NCBI GenBank assembly: GCA_018262975.1
Contig: JADFDG010000004.1
Location: 45,961 to 109,960, forward strand
Source of the DNA: Gammaproteobacteria bacterium
GTDB taxonomy: Bacteria > Pseudomonadota > Gammaproteobacteria > Pseudomonadales > JADFDG01
DNA length: 64,000 bases
Reading direction: 5' to 3'
In this document: piece by piece, positions 9,026 through 18,487 of the stretch
Layout: every line of letters starts with the position of its first letter
How positions within the stretch are numbered: the stretch's first letter is position 1
Notes under the pieces: model-generated
The model's input: the letters and a program-made list of their open reading frames with translations, nothing else
What the model was told of the DNA's origin: nothing
Databases searched by the model: none
Program-made: the position numbers and the translations under genes

Positions 9026-10570
9026 TCACACGCCCTCGATCTGCGGGTGCGCGCGCTTCACGCCGGCAGCGAGGATGTTGAGCGCATCCAGGTAGGCCTT
9101 GGCGGACGCCACGATGATGTCCACGTCGGCGCCCTGGCCGTTGACGATGCGGCCGCCCTGCTCGAGGCGCACCGTCACCTCTCCCTGCGAGTCGGTACCG
9201 CTGGTGATGGCGTTCACCGAGTACAACTGCAGCGAGGTGCCGCTGGCAGCGATCTTCTCGATCGCCTTGAACGTGGCATCCACCGGACCGGAACCCTCGG
9301 CCACCGCCGACTCCTCGCGGCCGTCGACACGCAGGCGCACCGAGGCCTGCGGGGTCGAGCCGCTCCGGGAATGCACCTCGATGAAATCCAGCGCGTAGCT
9401 CTCCTCGACCTGCGCGCGCTCGACGTCGGTGACCAGCGCCTGCAGGTCCTCGTCGAAGATCTCGTGCTTCTTGTCCGCCAGGTCCTTGAAGCGCTCGAAG
9501 GCGGCCTGGAATTCCTGCTCGCTGCCCAGCGCGATGCCGAGCTCCTCGAGGCGAGCCTTGAAGGCAGCACGGCCGGAGTGCTTGCCGAGCACCATGCGGT
9601 TGGTGTTCCAGCCCACGTCCTCGGCGCGCATGATCTCGTAGGTCTCGCGGTGCTTGAGCACGCCATCCTGGTGGATGCCGGACTCGTGCGCGAAGGCGTT
9701 GGCACCGACGATCGCCTTGTTCGGCTGCACCGGGAAGCCGGTGATACCGGACACCAGCCGAGAGGTGGATACGATCTCGCGCGTATCGATGCGGGTGTCG
9801 ATGCCGAACAGGTCGCGGCGCGTCTTCACCGCCATCACGATTTCTTCCAGCGCCGCGTTGCCGGCGCGCTCGCCGAGGCCGTTGATGGTGCACTCCACCT
9901 GCCGTGCGCCGGCGCGCACCGCGGCCAGCGAATTGGCGACGGCGAGGCCGAGGTCATTGTGGCAATGCACGCTGAACACTGCCTGCGACGCATTGGGGAT
10001 GCGGGTGACCAACTGGCTGATGATGTGTGCGTACTGCTCGGGAATGGTGTAGCCGACGGTGTCGGGGATATTGATGGTGCGTGCACCGGCCTTGATCACC
10101 TGCTCGACGATCCGGCACATGAAGTCGATGTCCGAGCGGCCGGCGTCCTCGCAGGAGAACTCCACGTCGTCGCACTGCGCGCGGGCGCGCTTGACCGCGT
10201 GCACGGCCGCCTCGATTACCGCGTCCGGCTCCATCTTGAGCTTGTACTTCATGTGGATCGGGCTGGTGGCGATGAAGGTGTGGATGCGGCCGGCGGCCGC
10301 GCCCTTCAGCGCCTCGCCGGCACGGTCGATGTCGGCATCGCGGGCACGCGCCAGGGAGCAGACGCGCGAATCCTTGATGGTGTCGGCGATGGCCTTCACG
10401 GCCTCGAAGTCGCCCGGCGAGGCGATGGCGAAACCGGCCTCGATCACATCCACCCGCATGCGTTCCAGCGCCTTGGCGATGCGGATCTTCTCGTCCTTCG
10501 TCATGGACGCGCCGGGGCTCTGCTCGCCGTCGCGCAGGGTGGTGTCGAAAATGATGAGCTGGTCGGTCAT
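9026..10570 (-). CDS. leuA: 2-isopropylmalate synthase
   Basis: LeuA condenses acetyl-CoA with 2-ketoisovalerate, the first committed step of leucine synthesis. The 514-residue length fits the E. coli-type enzyme. Visible motifs are [15 protein letters not shown] at the N-terminus (metal and substrate site), the [13 protein letters not shown] segment with metal-binding His residues, and [14 protein letters not shown]. The last 120 residues form the regulatory LeuA dimerisation domain that binds leucine. A holD-like gene and rimI follow at once on the same strand. Upstream lies a palindromic repeat pair; no leader-peptide attenuator was seen. Confidence 0.97.
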   Translation of the reverse strand: MTDQLIIFDTTLRDGEQSPGASMTKDEKIRIAKALERMRVDVIEAGFAIASPGDFEAVKAIADTIKDSRVCSLARARDADIDRAGEALKGAAAGRIHTFIATSPIHMKYKLKMEPDAVIEAAVHAVKRARAQCDDVEFSCEDAGRSDIDFMCRIVEQVIKAGARTINIPDTVGYTIPEQYAHIISQLVTRIPNASQAVFSVHCHNDLGLAVANSLAAVRAGARQVECTINGLGERAGNAALEEIVMAVKTRRDLFGIDTRIDTREIVSTSRLVSGITGFPVQPNKAIVGANAFAHESGIHQDGVLKHRETYEIMRAEDVGWNTNRMVLGKHSGRAAFKARLEELGIALGSEQEFQAAFERFKDLADKKHEIFDEDLQALVTDVERAQVEESYALDFIEVHSRSGSTPQASVRLRVDGREESAVAEGSGPVDATFKAIEKIAASGTSLQLYSVNAITSGTDSQGEVTVRLEQGGRIVNGQGADVDIIVASAKAYLDALNILAAGVKRAHPQIEGV

Positions 10571-10628
10571 GGGGGTCTCCGCGTTAGCCGCCCATTATAG
10601 CGCCCGGCCACCCCACCCTGCCCCGCCC

Positions 10629-10698
10629 CGTAGCGAGGGGCCATGCCCCCGATCACCCCCCCGATCGGGCAAATCGGGGGCATGGCCCCCTCGCTACG
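10629..10698. repeat. Palindromic REP-like repeat, head-to-head pair (copy 2)
   Basis: Two inverted units (GTAGCGAGGGGCCATGCCCCCGAT and its inverse ending CCTCGCTAC) separated by about 20 bases. The repeat occupies most of the gap between leuA and the rhombosortase-like gene. The outer GTAG end of the right arm supplies the TAG stop (10694-10696) of the minus-strand rhombosortase-like gene. Confidence 0.9.
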
Positions 10699-11329
10699 CC
10701 GGGGAGGGCAGGTCGGCGGCGCGGAAGTGCAACTGGCGGGCCTGCGAGCGCCGCCAGAGCAGGGCCACCACGGGCAACGCCGCGAGGGCGCCGTAGAAAT
10801 GCGCATCGACCATCACCGCACCGCCGATGGTCTCGCGCAGGTAGTTCACGTCGTAGCCGGGTTGCTGCTCGCTGAAGATGCGCGCCGCCATGGCCACGAA
10901 CACGATGCCGTTGATCCACGGGGAGTGGCGGAAACTCAGCAACAACCCGGCGAACAACAGCGTGTGCAGCACCCCGGAGATGCCCACGTAGCGCCAGACG
11001 TCCGGGTTGAGGTACCACAGGCCGGCGCCGACCGCGAGCCCGCCCACCACCACCGCCAGCGCCCAGTCGCGCGGTGCGAACACGTCGCGGAAGAACAACA
11101 GCAGCAGGGCCAGGCCGGTCACGTCCAGCCACAGGTGGCCGGCACCGAGGTGCACGAAATTGCCGGTGAACAACCGCCACCACTGACCGGCGGCGATGGC
11201 CTCGCGGTCAAAGCGCAGCGCATCGCGCACCGCGTCGCCGCCGGCGCCGGCCAGCAGGACCATGGCGACAAAGCCGACGGCAAACAGCGCTTCTCCACGG
11301 GTCCAGCGCGGGGTGAAAAGAGCGAACAT
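10694..11329 (-). CDS. Rhombosortase-like intramembrane serine protease
   Basis: A 211-residue membrane protein with about six hydrophobic segments. It shows the rhomboid pattern: FTGNFVHLGAGHLWLDVTGL (first conserved His region), the serine motif GISGVLHTLL, and a catalytic-His segment VDAHFYGALAAL. Small size and GxSGxxH context match rhombosortase, the rhomboid subfamily that processes GlyGly-CTERM proteins in Gram-negative bacteria. No GlyGly-CTERM protein is visible in this window, so targets must lie elsewhere. Its stop codon lies inside a palindromic repeat. A small exported protein gene ends ten bases upstream. An ordinary small rhomboid is the alternative. Confidence 0.72.
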   Translation of the reverse strand: MFALFTPRWTRGEALFAVGFVAMVLLAGAGGDAVRDALRFDREAIAAGQWWRLFTGNFVHLGAGHLWLDVTGLALLLLFFRDVFAPRDWALAVVVGGLAVGAGLWYLNPDVWRYVGISGVLHTLLFAGLLLSFRHSPWINGIVFVAMAARIFSEQQPGYDVNYLRETIGGAVMVDAHFYGALAALPVVALLWRRSQARQLHFRAADLPSPA

Positions 11330-11338
11330 GCGCGAGGG

Positions 11339-11716
11339 TCAGTATTTGGGAATATAGGTGCGCGGCCGGCGGTCCTCGCCGGTGTCACGGGCTTTTTCGC
11401 GGGCCGGGCGGACCGCCGGCGGCGGCGTGGCGCGCGCGCACGCCTGCGTGGCAACCTCCGGGCAGACCGGGCATTCCGCCGGCACCGGCGCCGCGGCCGC
11501 GCAGGGCAATGGCTCGCCCGGCGGCACCGACTCGCCGAGCAGGCGTGCCCGCTGCAGCGCGGACACGCAATCACGCACGAGATCGAGTTCCGGCGCCGTC
11601 AGCGCGCCGGGCTCGACTGCCATGCGACGCGCCAGGTCACGGCACTCGTCGCTGTATTGCGCGGCGGCGGACGCCGTCGCCACCACCAGGGCCAGCGCTG
11701 CCAACAACCTGTTCAT
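11339..11716 (-). CDS. Small exported Cys/Pro-rich protein of unknown function
   Basis: A 125-residue protein with a clear signal peptide (MNRLLAALALVVATASAAAQ). A mature part follows with five cysteines (SDEC, VRDC, PLPC, CPVC) and a basic, Pro-rich tail ending RTYIPKY. I do not recognise the family. It lies about ten bases upstream of the rhombosortase-like gene on the same strand, so the two are probably co-transcribed. It has no transmembrane C-terminus and so does not look like a GlyGly-CTERM substrate. Confidence 0.6.
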   Translation of the reverse strand: MNRLLAALALVVATASAAAQYSDECRDLARRMAVEPGALTAPELDLVRDCVSALQRARLLGESVPPGEPLPCAAAAPVPAECPVCPEVATQACARATPPPAVRPAREKARDTGEDRRPRTYIPKY

Positions 11717-11842
11717 TGATACTCCCGGGGCCTCCTGCCGGCCGGGCGCCGTGGGCGCCGGCTGTGGACTGTCCGCCCATCATAGGCCAGGCCGTGCAGT
11801 GCGAGGAATCACGATGCACCGGCGTGACCGAAGCACAAAAAG

Positions 11843-11866
11843 AAAGCCCCGCACGGGCGGGGCTTT
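11843..11866 (-). terminator. Rho-independent terminator of the groES-groEL operon
   Basis: A hairpin AAAGCCCCGC-ACGG-GCGGGGCTTT. Read on the minus strand it is followed by a TCTTTTTG tract, the usual layout of an intrinsic terminator. It lies about 85 bases past the groEL stop, with a palindromic repeat between groEL and the hairpin. Confidence 0.85.
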
Positions 11867-11880
11867 CGTCGTCACACTTC

Positions 11881-11940
11881 CGTAGCGAGCGGGCCATGCC
11901 CGCGACCGCAAGCAGTCGGGCGCATGGCGCCCTCGCTACG
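11881..11940. repeat. Palindromic REP-like repeat, diverged pair (copy 3)
   Basis: Starts CGTAGCGAGCGGGCCATGCCCGCG and ends with an inverted arm GGGCGCATGGCGCCCTCGCTACG. The cores differ from the other copies by paired changes that keep each arm self-complementary. It lies between the groEL stop and its terminator hairpin. Confidence 0.8.
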
Positions 11941-11950
11941 GGGGCACGGC

Positions 11951-13600
<1,650 letters not shown>

Positions 13601-13668
13601 CTACCTCGTTGCGGATTCTGTTGATCAGGAAAGGATCGACGCCCGGGGGGCGGATCACTTCTTGCCGA

Positions 13669-13959
13669 TTACTTCTCGATGACGCCGAAGATCTCGGTCT
13701 CGGTCAGGACGAGCAGCTCGTCGCCGTCGACCTTCACGGTGGCGCCGGCGTACTGGCCGAACAGCACCTTGTCACCGGCCTTCACGCCCATGGCGCGGAC
13801 CGTGCCGTTGTCCAGGGCCTTGCCCGGACCCACGGCCACGACTTCGCCGATGCTCGGCTTCTCGGCGGCCTTGCCCGGCAGCAGGATGCCGCCGGCGGTC
13901 TTGGTCTCTTCCTCAACGCGCTTGACGACCACGCGGTCGTGCAGAGGACGGATCTTCAT
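13669..13959 (-). CDS. groES: Co-chaperonin GroES (Hsp10)
   Basis: A 96-residue protein starting [18 protein letters not shown], the standard GroES N-terminus. The mobile loop [18 protein letters not shown] is present, and the roof region follows before the usual ending [18 protein letters not shown] 13959 is chosen over the tracked upstream Met because the family start is unmistakable and an AGGAGAC-type ribosome site precedes it. A CIRCE-like inverted repeat lies about 70 bases upstream, implying heat-shock control by HrcA. Confidence 0.98.
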   Translation of the reverse strand: MKIRPLHDRVVVKRVEEETKTAGGILLPGKAAEKPSIGEVVAVGPGKALDNGTVRAMGVKAGDKVLFGQYAGATVKVDGDELLVLTETEIFGVIEK

Positions 13960-14026
13960 CTCAATCGTCTCCTTGGACAATTCAGGTTTGTGAATCAAAG
14001 GGTTAGCACTCACAGCCCACGACTGC

Positions 14027-14053
14027 TTGGCACTCCCCCTCCGGGAGTGCCAA
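14027..14053 (-). promoter_or_regulatory. CIRCE-like operator upstream of groES
   Basis: TTGGCACTC-N9-GAGTGCCAA is a perfect 9-bp inverted repeat with a 9-bp spacer. It matches the HrcA-binding CIRCE consensus TTAGCACTC-N9-GAGTGCTAA except for one symmetric change in each arm. A further single half-site with the exact consensus arm TTAGCACTC lies at 14003-14011, between this element and groES. Repression of groES-groEL by HrcA is inferred from the element; hrcA itself is not in the window. Confidence 0.85.
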
Positions 14054-14289
14054 TCATAGGGATCGGCCGGGGACAGTCAACGACCCGCGGCCACTTTCGC
14101 TCGCAGCCGGTGCTGCCTGGCCGGCAACGAGATAGGGACGTCGCCACTGGTTTCAAGGGGCCCTGCAGGCACCAGGCGCGCCCCCGGTGCGCCACAAATC
14201 ACTACATTTCAACGTCATAAGCCGCGTTGACTGGGCACACGGGCTCGCTAGGCTGGCAAGTCGCCCCACCCCCGCCCGACGGAAGTGCC

Positions 14290-17200
14290 ATGCCCGTGCT
14301 CGTTCGTGCCCTGCTTGCCCTTGCCACCCTGATCCTGGCCGCCTGCAACGACGAGGGCGGCGACAAGGCCGCGGTGACCACCTACTCGCTGGGCGGCGCC
14401 GTGACCGGCCTGACCGGCTCGGTGACCATTGCCAATGGCAGCCGGACCGTCACCCGTGCCGGGAATGGCGCCTTCAGCCTCGGCAACGTCGACGCCGGCA
14501 GCAGCTACAACGTCACCGTCGCCAGCCAGCCCGCCGGGCAAACCTGCACCGTCTACAACGGCAGCGGCACCGCCGAGGCCAATGTCGCGATCATCCTCGT
14601 TTCCTGCGTGGTCAACCCGGCGGCGGCGGTGCACAGCATCGGCGGCACGGTGAGCGGGCTTTCCGGCCGGCTCATCCTGCAGAACAACCTCGCCAATGCG
14701 CTGACCGTCACCGCCAACGGAGCCTTCAGCTTCGGCAACAAGGTCAACGACAACGGTGCTTACCAGGTGACGGTGGCCACGCAGCCGTTCGGCCAGACCT
14801 GCACGGTGAACAACGGCAACGGCACCGCGACCGCCAACGTGACCGATATCAGCGTCAGCTGCACCACGGCGCGATACACCATCGGCGGCACCATCAGCGG
14901 CGTCGCCGGCGGCAATGCCACGCTGCAGAACAACGGCGGTGACGACCTGGTGCTGGCCGGCAACGGCACCTTCAGCTTCGCCACCACCGTGCTGCACGGG
15001 TCGCCCTACCTGGTCACCGTCAGCGGCAACCCGCCGGGCCTGGAGTGCGTGGTCGCCAACGGCAACGGCACGGCAGTTGCCCAAGTGAGCAACGTCACCG
15101 TCACGTGTGGCCTGCCGCGCTACACCGTGGGTGGCACCATCACCGGCGTCACCGGCGATGTCCTCCTGAAGAACAACGGCGGCGACGATATCGCACTGAC
15201 CGGGCTGGTCGCCTCTTCGTCCACGCCGTTCACGTTCGACACGGAAATCGAGGAAGGTTCAGCCTACCTGGTGACCGTGGACGGGAAGCCGGCCGGCTAC
15301 ACCTGCACGGTGAACAATGGCAGCGGGACCGCCAGCGCCGACGTCACGAACGTGGCCATCGAGTGCGAAATCCAGCGGTACACCATCGGGGGCACCATCA
15401 GCGGACTGACGCACGGTACGCTCACCCTGCTCAACAACGGCGGAGACAGCATTGCCTTCTCCGGTGACGGCAGCTTCACGTTCCCCACGGCAATCGCCTG
15501 GGGCAGCACCTATGAAGTCACGCTGGCGTCCTATCCCGGCAGCCTCGCCTGCAATGTCGGCAACGAACGCGGCACCGTCAGCGGCAACGTGACCTCGGTA
15601 CAGGTGCGTTGCATCGACACCGTGCCGGCGGCACCGTCACCCTACTTCACCGGCACCGATCGTCCGCGCGAACTCGGGGTGGCGTGGCCCGACGTTGCGG
15701 GCGCCGAGTACTACCAGCTCTGGAAGAGCCCGGATGGTGTCGCGCCCTTCGTGCAGGTCGGCACCGACGTCACCGACAACCTGGCCGGCGAACGGGTATC
15801 GGTCCATCGCTACGCGTGGGGCTCGTCGCGCTACTATGTCGTCGCCTGCAACACGTACGGTTGCAGCGCGCCGTCAGCGGTGCTGCAGACCGAAACGGCG
15901 ATGCCCGAGGCAATCGGTTACTTCAAGGCATCCAACACGGCCGCGGGCGGCGACTTCGGCTCGGCCGTGGCTCTGTCCGCCGACGGTACCGTGATGGTGG
16001 TCGGTGCCGACGGCGATGCCAGCGATGGCGTCGACCCGGGGAGCAACGACCGGCCGCAATCCGGGGCTGCGCATGTCTACGTGCAGGCCGTCGACGGCAC
16101 CTGGAGCCACGCTGCCCTGCTGAAGGCACCGGTACCCGAGAGCAATGCGCATTTCGGCGCCGCGGTGGCGATTGCCGCCGACGGCGGAACCCTCGTCGTC
16201 AGCGCGCCCGACGAGGACGACGGGCGCGGCGCCGCGTATGTCTACACGTCCAGCGCGGGCAACTGGGTCCTGCAGGCGCGCGTGCAGGCCGCCGTTGCCG
16301 ACCCCGACGACGGCTTCGGGCAGGCCTTGGCGCTGTCGGCCGACGGCAGCACGCTGGCGGTGACCGCGTCCGGCGAGGACGGCGCCGGCACTGGCGCCAA
16401 CCAGGACCCCGCCAACAACCTCGCGGAGAATTCCGGGGCTGCCTACGTGTTCGTCCGCAACGCGGGCGTCTGGTCTCAGCAGGCGTACCTCAAGGCATCC
16501 AACACCGGCGGCGGCGACCAGCTGGGCGGTCTCGGCGGCTCGCTGCCGGGCAACGTTGCGCTGTCCGCCGACGGCGACACGCTGGTGGTGGGCGCGCCGT
16601 ACGAGGACAGCGCCTCGACCGGCATCAACGGCATCGAACAGGACGAGAACGCAGACGATGCGGGCGCCGCGTATGTTTTCACGCGCAGTGGCGCTTCGTG
16701 GAGCCAGCAGGCCTACCTCAAGGCATCCAACACCGGGGCCGAGGACCTGTTCGGTACCGCCGTCACCCTGTCGGCGGACGGCAATCGCCTCGCGATCGGT
16801 GCACCGCGCGAGGACAGTAACGCCACCGGCATCAACGGCAACCAGGCCAGCGAGGACCTCAGTGACGCCGGTGCGGTCTACGTGTACGAGCGCAGCGGCG
16901 GTACCTGGTCGCAAACCGCGTACCTGAAGGCGTCGAACACCGGCAGCGGCGACTGGTTCGGCGGACGACTGGCAATCGCCGCGGACGGCATGACCCTGCT
17001 CGCGTCGGCGGCCCTGGAGGATGGCACGTCCGCCGGTGTCAACGGCAACGAAGCGACCAACACGGCAGCGGATTCCGGTGCCGGTTACGTGTTCGACCTC
17101 GACGGCAGCACCTGGACGCAGTCGGCGTACCTGAAAGCCGCCAACACCGCGACCAATGACCTGTTGGGCTTTGCCGTTGCGATCACCGGCGATGGCGACA

Positions 17201-17316
17201 TGCTGGCGGTATCGGCACGGGCCGAGGACAGCGACGCCCGCGGCATCAACCTGTCCGGGGGCGGCAGTCCGCTCGACAACAGCGCTGTCGACGCCGGCGC
17301 CGTCTACCTCTACTGA
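14290..17316 (+). CDS. Repeat lipoprotein: five tandem Cys-containing beta repeats plus seven FG-GAP-type repeats
   Basis: A 1008-residue surface or periplasmic lipoprotein. ATG 14290 gives a lipoprotein signal with lipobox LAAC (Cys19), deciding the start over the tracked ORF. Residues from about 30 to 440 hold five repeats of about 80 residues of the form YTIGGTISGLTG...NNGGD...YxVTV...TCTVNNGNGTA..VSC, each with two Cys. A fibronectin III-like segment follows (about 445-535). The last 470 residues hold seven repeats of AYLKASNTGxxDxFGxAVxLSADGxxLxVGAPxEDS, an FG-GAP/integrin-alpha-like pattern suggesting a seven-bladed propeller. Adhesion or ligand binding is inferred only. It appears monocistronic, with the HugZ-like gene converging. 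Confidence 0.8.
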   Translation: MPVLVRALLALATLILAACNDEGGDKAAVTTYSLGGAVTGLTGSVTIANGSRTVTRAGNGAFSLGNVDAGSSYNVTVASQPAGQTCTVYNGSGTAEANVAIILVSCVVNPAAAVHSIGGTVSGLSGRLILQNNLANALTVTANGAFSFGNKVNDNGAYQVTVATQPFGQTCTVNNGNGTATANVTDISVSCTTARYTIGGTISGVAGGNATLQNNGGDDLVLAGNGTFSFATTVLHGSPYLVTVSGNPPGLECVVANGNGTAVAQVSNVTVTCGLPRYTVGGTITGVTGDVLLKNNGGDDIALTGLVASSSTPFTFDTEIEEGSAYLVTVDGKPAGYTCTVNNGSGTASADVTNVAIECEIQRYTIGGTISGLTHGTLTLLNNGGDSIAFSGDGSFTFPTAIAWGSTYEVTLASYPGSLACNVGNERGTVSGNVTSVQVRCIDTVPAAPSPYFTGTDRPRELGVAWPDVAGAEYYQLWKSPDGVAPFVQVGTDVTDNLAGERVSVHRYAWGSSRYYVVACNTYGCSAPSAVLQTETAMPEAIGYFKASNTAAGGDFGSAVALSADGTVMVVGADGDASDGVDPGSNDRPQSGAAHVYVQAVDGTWSHAALLKAPVPESNAHFGAAVAIAADGGTLVVSAPDEDDGRGAAYVYTSSAGNWVLQARVQAAVADPDDGFGQALALSADGSTLAVTASGEDGAGTGANQDPANNLAENSGAAYVFVRNAGVWSQQAYLKASNTGGGDQLGGLGGSLPGNVALSADGDTLVVGAPYEDSASTGINGIEQDENADDAGAAYVFTRSGASWSQQAYLKASNTGAEDLFGTAVTLSADGNRLAIGAPREDSNATGINGNQASEDLSDAGAVYVYERSGGTWSQTAYLKASNTGSGDWFGGRLAIAADGMTLLASAALEDGTSAGVNGNEATNTAADSGAGYVFDLDGSTWTQSAYLKAANTATNDLLGFAVAITGDGDMLAVSARAEDSDARGINLSGGGSPLDNSAVDAGAVYLY

Positions 17317-17332
17317 TCCCTGCCGGCGGTTC

Positions 17333-18064
17333 TCAGCCGCCGGCCATCGCCACCAGCAACCGCCGCGCGTCGGCGGCGGTTGCCAGCGGTTCCGGAAACG
17401 CCACCCAGCGCAGTTGCTGCCCGCAGCGCAGTTGCATGCCCAGGCCGTCAATCGCCGCCATGCGCACCTCGCCGGCGGGCACCTCGCCGAACGCCTGCTG
17501 CCAGTAATGCGCGCAGGCGTCAGCGTGGTCGTCATTCATGTGGTCAAGCACGCGGCGCGTGTGCGCGCGGTCCAGCGGCGACACCAGTTGCAGCGAGGCA
17601 ACGGGCAAGGCCGCGGCCTTGCCGAAGCCGCCGTTGTAACGCGCGGCCACCACGTCGATGCGGAAGAAATGGAAATCGAGCTGGCGAAACCAGGCGTCCG
17701 CGCGCGGGTAACAACGCACGTAACTGTCGCGCGCGTCGGCGATGGCGCCCTCTTCGCCCAGCAGGCGTGCCTCGGCGGTCAGCTCCAGCCGTTCGCCGGT
17801 GAGGATGTCGCCGGCATTGTCCTGCGCCAGCAGCAGAGCACAACGACCGTCGGCCCGCAGGTTGGGATAGTGGGGGGCCAGCGGCGAGAACAGCCCGACC
17901 AGGTAACCCTCGGGGGTCAGCGCGAACGGCACGGCCGACAGCGACGGGTAACCCTCGTGCTCGCGTGAACGCGTGGCCAGTACCGCCTGCGAGCGTCGCC
18001 GCAGGAAGCGTGCCGCCAGCGGCGCAAGTTCGGCGACGAGCCGTGCGGTCACTTCGTTTTCCAT
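17333..18064 (-). CDS. HugZ-like heme/flavin protein (PNPOx-like split barrel plus DUF2470)
   Basis: A 243-residue cytoplasmic protein. The N-terminal half is a pyridoxamine-phosphate-oxidase-like split barrel (RSQAVLATRS..GYPSLSAVPFAL..GRCALLLAQ). The C-terminal part, starting at DHMNDDHADACAHY, is the DUF2470 module of the HugZ heme-utilisation family. Members bind heme or FMN, and some degrade heme. The start MENEVTARLV at 18064 is taken because upstream residues in the track run into the divergent atl promoter region. No heme-uptake genes are adjacent, so a specific role is unproven. Confidence 0.8.
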   Translation of the reverse strand: MENEVTARLVAELAPLAARFLRRRSQAVLATRSREHEGYPSLSAVPFALTPEGYLVGLFSPLAPHYPNLRADGRCALLLAQDNAGDILTGERLELTAEARLLGEEGAIADARDSYVRCYPRADAWFRQLDFHFFRIDVVAARYNGGFGKAAALPVASLQLVSPLDRAHTRRVLDHMNDDHADACAHYWQQAFGEVPAGEVRMAAIDGLGMQLRCGQQLRWVAFPEPLATAADARRLLVAMAGG

Positions 18065-18167
18065 GGATAGCCTTGGCCTGATCATTCCCCGGGGAGCCGA
18101 TTCAAGCAAATTGCACGGTGCTCGGCCATAATGGCGGCCCCGTGGCAACGCGTGCCTGACCGTGCCG

Positions 18168-18467
18168 ATGGACGAACACCGTGACGCCATACTCGCCACC
18201 TTGCAGGCCATACCGGCCGGGCACGTGACCAGTTACGGCGAGATCGCCCGCCGCGCCGGCCTCCCCGGCTACGCGCGTTTCGTGTGCCGGGTCCTGCGTG
18301 AATTGCCCGACCGCAGCCGCACACCCTGGTGGCGGGTGATCCGGGCAGATGGCCGGCTGGCGATGGACAACAGCAGTCACGCGGGCCGTGAACAGCGACG
18401 CCGCCTGCAAGCCGAAGGCATTGCCTTCCGCGCCAGCGACCGGGTGACCGGCCCCTGGTGGCCATAA
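18168..18467 (+). CDS. atl: Alkyltransferase-like protein (MGMT family lacking the acceptor Cys)
   Basis: A 99-residue protein of the O6-alkylguanine DNA alkyltransferase DNA-binding fold, with IPAGHVTSYGEIARRAGLPGYARFV. In true MGMT the active site is PCHR; here it reads PWWRV, with Trp in place of the acceptor Cys, as in alkyltransferase-like (Atl) proteins. Atl proteins bind alkylated guanine and direct nucleotide excision repair (family knowledge). The start is ATG 18168; a GTG two codons earlier is possible. An L,D-transpeptidase gene begins about 20 bases downstream. Confidence 0.87.
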   Translation: MDEHRDAILATLQAIPAGHVTSYGEIARRAGLPGYARFVCRVLRELPDRSRTPWWRVIRADGRLAMDNSSHAGREQRRRLQAEGIAFRASDRVTGPWWP

Positions 18468-18487
18468 AACCAACGAGGAATCCGCAC

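Noticed and set aside
13960-14013. Upstream extension of the groES ORF (start at 14013)
   Set aside because: The added residues do not match GroES and include the ribosome-binding region; the universal GroES start [10 protein letters not shown] is at 13959.
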